The position numbers were made by a program, and so were the translations under genes. Under the pieces are notes generated by a model. That model saw nothing but the letters and a program-made list of their open reading frames with translations, did not search any database and was not told where the DNA came from. Of a DNA stretch of 64,000 nucleotides, positions 61,746-64,000 are shown piece after piece. Origin of the DNA: Acinetobacter tibetensis (GTDB lineage: Bacteria > Pseudomonadota > Gammaproteobacteria > Pseudomonadales > Moraxellaceae); the NCBI RefSeq assembly GCF_023824315.1, contig NZ_CP098732.1, forward strand, positions 3,224,001 through 3,288,000, in the 5' to 3' direction. Positions within the stretch are counted from its first letter, which is position 1. Each line of letters starts with the position of its first letter.

Positions 61746-61907
61746 TCAATATTTGATATTTTTATATTCAAAAATATCAAATAAACTTAAATAATAAAAT
61801 TTCAAATATTCTATTTTAAATGCATTAAGCTTAAAATTCTTCAAACTACTTACACTAAATAAAGCTAAGAAAAAGAAAAAAGTATATAATGAACTTCTGT
61901 TAATCAT
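61746..61907 (-). CDS. Small hydrophobic ORF of 53 residues, coupled to the GT52 gene
   Basis: An ATG-started frame whose first codon overlaps the stop of the GT52 gene in ATGA. It begins MINRSSLYTFFFFLALFSVS, one hydrophobic helix, then a Lys/Phe/Tyr-rich tail (about residues 21-53) and a TGA. The last codons form the left arm of an AT-rich hairpin. I recognise no family. It may be a real small membrane protein or the stub of a longer gene. Confidence 0.35.
   Translation of the reverse strand: MINRSSLYTFFFFLALFSVSSLKNFKLNAFKIEYLKFYYLSLFDIFEYKNIKY
61752..61781. other. AT-rich perfect inverted repeat
   Basis: Twelve-base arms (61752-61763 and 61770-61781) around a six-base loop, all A/T except one G-C pair per arm. 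It lies between the small ORF's end and the GT4 gene and could act as a weak terminator or as mRNA protection. Confidence 0.45.
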
Positions 61908-62821
61908 ATGTTATCTCTCCACTCCAAGTTCACTACTCCCTTTTCAGCAAAAATATCATATAACTTCTTATATTTATTTCGCAACCGCTCATCACTTAAT
62001 GAAAAAACTTTTACTCTATCGCAACTAATAACATTCAAAGCAGCACTGCTAAAAAAAGTATAAACATTAATCTTAATATGTGAATCACTAACCAATAGAT
62101 TATAAATATAATCCTCAAAAATTAGTTCTGTACTTATATACTCTATACTATCATATATAGTATTTTCTCTAGGATGAGGGAAATAATAACTATTTTTAAA
62201 TTTAGAAAGTATTTTTTTTAACTTATCATCCGACATTTCATGCAACAGAAATTCTTTATATGGTTGACCAAGGAATATAGAAATCTCTCTTTCTACAACT
62301 CCATTAGCAATATTTTGATTTAAATTCAAGCTGACAATCTTTTTACAATCAACTATATTTGGTAAACCTTTATAAATTGTATAATGTTTTGAAATCTTAC
62401 CTTTTATATACTCTAATCTTTTATTATTTTCAAAAAAATCACCATCAACAAATATATTACCTAATCCATCATCAAATGAGATAATATCTTTAAATCCAAT
62501 AAGTTTTAGCAAAGTAAAAATATGCTTATCATTAATAGTTGATAAAAAAACGCTATCTACATTTGATAAATGTTTTCTTAATTTCAAAACAAATAGAAAA
62601 AAATAAATAAATTTTACAAAAGGGTTGCTTTTATCAACTGTATACCTAAAACTCTTACTCATCTTCTTAGATAAAATATTGTAATAATAATCATTTTTTG
62701 CATTTCCAACATGTTCAATAAAAATCAATGTATAGATCCCTTTCTCTTCTTTTAGAAGCTTATCTACAAGAAACATCTGGAAAGGTGTCATACACACTAT
62801 AAGATTATTTTTTTCCAACAC
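61904..62821 (-). CDS. GT52 family (lipooligosaccharide sialyltransferase-like) glycosyltransferase
   Basis: A 305-residue GT-B protein. The N-terminus NLIVCMTPFQMFLVDKLL, the DDGLGNI segment near residue 117, the YYFPHPRE motif near 216 and the late FFSSAALNVI match the CMP-sialic acid-using GT52 family (bacterial alpha-2,3-sialyltransferases). The start is GTG 62821, overlapping wzx by 17 bases. The donor is probably a CMP-nonulosonate, whose synthesis genes would lie outside the window. Confidence 0.75.
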   Translation of the reverse strand: MLEKNNLIVCMTPFQMFLVDKLLKEEKGIYTLIFIEHVGNAKNDYYYNILSKKMSKSFRYTVDKSNPFVKFIYFFLFVLKLRKHLSNVDSVFLSTINDKHIFTLLKLIGFKDIISFDDGLGNIFVDGDFFENNKRLEYIKGKISKHYTIYKGLPNIVDCKKIVSLNLNQNIANGVVEREISIFLGQPYKEFLLHEMSDDKLKKILSKFKNSYYFPHPRENTIYDSIEYISTELIFEDYIYNLLVSDSHIKINVYTFFSSAALNVISCDRVKVFSLSDERLRNKYKKLYDIFAEKGVVNLEWRDNI

Positions 62822-64000
62822 GATTAATTATCACCCACAACATTACTATTAGAACCACATTGCTTAACAGCAATGAATAAGGAATTAAGTCAAGAGATAA
62901 TGTAACTAAATAAATCATAGCTACAAAATAAACAATAGCCGAAAAAAATGTAATCTTAGAGATTACAAAATTCTTGCCGTAGAAAAAGAAGTAATTTACT
63001 AAAACTAGATATGGCAAATTCGCACCATAACCAAGTAAATACATTACTACATAGTACTTCGAACCAACATAACTTTGCCCTAAAAACCAAAGGTACACTT
63101 GCTCTGGCAACAACCAACCAACTAGTGCGGGTAGTATACTTAAAGGCAAGCTGTACAATGTATATTTTTTTATCTTAGCTATAGTTAACGAGTTATCTTT
63201 AAGCCCTTGATAGTAATACGGTACTATTGCCTTATTGAGTGCCATAAGAACAATTGGCAATACAGTTGCTATCTGCACCCCCGCAGAATAAATACCTAAA
63301 TCTGTTTTTGAGTATTGTTGATAAATAAAGATACGATCTAACTGACCTTTAATGAAAAAACTCGACTGATGCAGAATGAGTGGCAGCCCAAATGAAAAGA
63401 TATACAGTAGGCCTAAGCGCATTCTTTGCCATGTAAAGCGATAATTATCTCTAAATAAGTCTCCCAACACCAAACTTGCAATCAAAAAAGTTGTTAGATT
63501 TGTAACGACTATTGCCAATATACGATAAGCGACTAGCTCCTGACTAAAGTATTCAAGAGCAGCAACCGTAAATAGAACATTGGTCAAAGATAATATAATT
63601 TGAATTATTATATATTTAAAAGGTTGCTGTTGACATTGGCGTAAGGCAAGCTGCACATTAACAAAAGACTGAAACATAGTTGCCAACACAACATATGCCA
63701 TAATTTCAGCTTTAAACCACCAACAACCAAGTAATAGGATGAAAGAAATAGTAATATTAAATAAATAGCCAGCTTTAACAACTGTATTTAAAGCTTTTTT
63801 ACCATAAAAATAGAAATAACGTGTAACGGCACCATCCTGACTTAATCCAACAAAAATAGCGAATAAAGACAACATGGTTAGGTAATAAGATAACTCACCA
63901 AAACCATCAGGTCCTAATTTTCTTGTTAGATAAGGCAACATGAGAAAAGGGAGACTTTTCGCAAAAAGCTCCCCAATCAAATAAATGAAACTGTCTTTTA
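62805..64000 (-). CDS. wzx: Wzx-type flippase, outer locus, 5' end outside the window
   Basis: A polysaccharide flippase with about twelve helices. The frame is open to the window edge (FIYLIGELFAKSLPFLMLPYLTRKLGPDGFGELSYYLTML), so the first codons lie beyond. It resembles the RfbX/Wzx group and is not closely similar to the inner Wzx. It is coupled to the GT52 gene by overlap. Confidence 0.9.
   Translation of the reverse strand, partial: KDSFIYLIGELFAKSLPFLMLPYLTRKLGPDGFGELSYYLTMLSLFAIFVGLSQDGAVTRYFYFYGKKALNTVVKAGYLFNITISFILLLGCWWFKAEIMAYVVLATMFQSFVNVQLALRQCQQQPFKYIIIQIILSLTNVLFTVAALEYFSQELVAYRILAIVVTNLTTFLIASLVLGDLFRDNYRFTWQRMRLGLLYIFSFGLPLILHQSSFFIKGQLDRIFIYQQYSKTDLGIYSAGVQIATVLPIVLMALNKAIVPYYYQGLKDNSLTIAKIKKYTLYSLPLSILPALVGWLLPEQVYLWFLGQSYVGSKYYVVMYLLGYGANLPYLVLVNYFFFYGKNFVISKITFFSAIVYFVAMIYLVTLSLDLIPYSLLLSNVVLIVMLWVIINRVGKK

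Overview
The window looks like a chromosomal segment of an Acinetobacter species outside the best-known clinical strains. The evidence is the moderately AT-rich sequence, the gdhA-astCADBE arginine/glutamate block with a divergent Lrp-type regulator, the ribB-ribH-nusB-thiL-pgpA run, and above all a capsule (K) locus ending in galU-ugd-gpi / galE / pgm with pgm facing the other way, as in Acinetobacter K loci. I infer the genus from family recognition and gene order, not from any search.

Layout. 1-14 kb is housekeeping: the 3' part of argS, a SPOR protein, a GST, a pirin/OsmC pair, a diguanylate cyclase, a PadR (YqjI-like) regulator followed by a decayed Fur-family gene and a DUF3861 gene, guaA, DoxX, DedA, LysE, a glycine-rich lipoprotein with an orphan ParA, a small membrane protein, BolA and two identical tRNA-Gly(GCC). 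14.6-17.4 kb holds a secreted amino-acid racemase downstream of an amino-acid permease. 17.8-25.9 kb is arginine catabolism (AST pathway) with glutamate dehydrogenase at its head. 26.2-34.4 kb covers riboflavin, thiamine and phosphatidylglycerol genes, then the UDP-GlcNAc precursor genes glmU and glmS and a phosphohexomutase.

34.4-64 kb is surface polysaccharide DNA. It appears to contain two export-type loci joined head to tail. The inner block (about 36.5-54.2 kb) has its own wza and wzc, a Wzx, a Wzy, glycosyltransferases, an initiating sugar-phosphate transferase, and enzymes for an acylated 4-amino-4,6-dideoxy sugar (aminotransferase, acyltransferases, 4,6-dehydratase). The outer block (54.2 kb to beyond the right edge) has gpi, ugd, galU, a second initiating transferase, more glycosyltransferases, a second Wzy, a GT52 sialyltransferase-like protein and a second Wzx cut by the window edge. 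The inner block is flanked by two direct copies of the gpi-3'/galE-5' junction. At 54.2 kb gpi is intact and only the first codons of galE survive. At 36.5 kb galE is intact and only a decayed gpi tail survives. The simplest reading is that a second K-type locus recombined in at that junction, so outer gpi-ugd-galU and inner galE-pgm now bracket it.

The inner block is eroded. wzb, the tyrosine phosphatase gene expected between wza and wzc, is a short pseudogene that has lost its catalytic Arg and Asp. A tandem copy of the aminotransferase/dehydratase pair is reduced to fragments beside an IS3-type transposase remnant. These relics, together with the Fur pseudogene carrying two in-frame TAA codons, the Cys-less Ugd and a small coupled ORF between two glycosyltransferase genes, are the most interesting observations here. 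I saw no CRISPR array, no intact transposase, no prophage and no new defence system.
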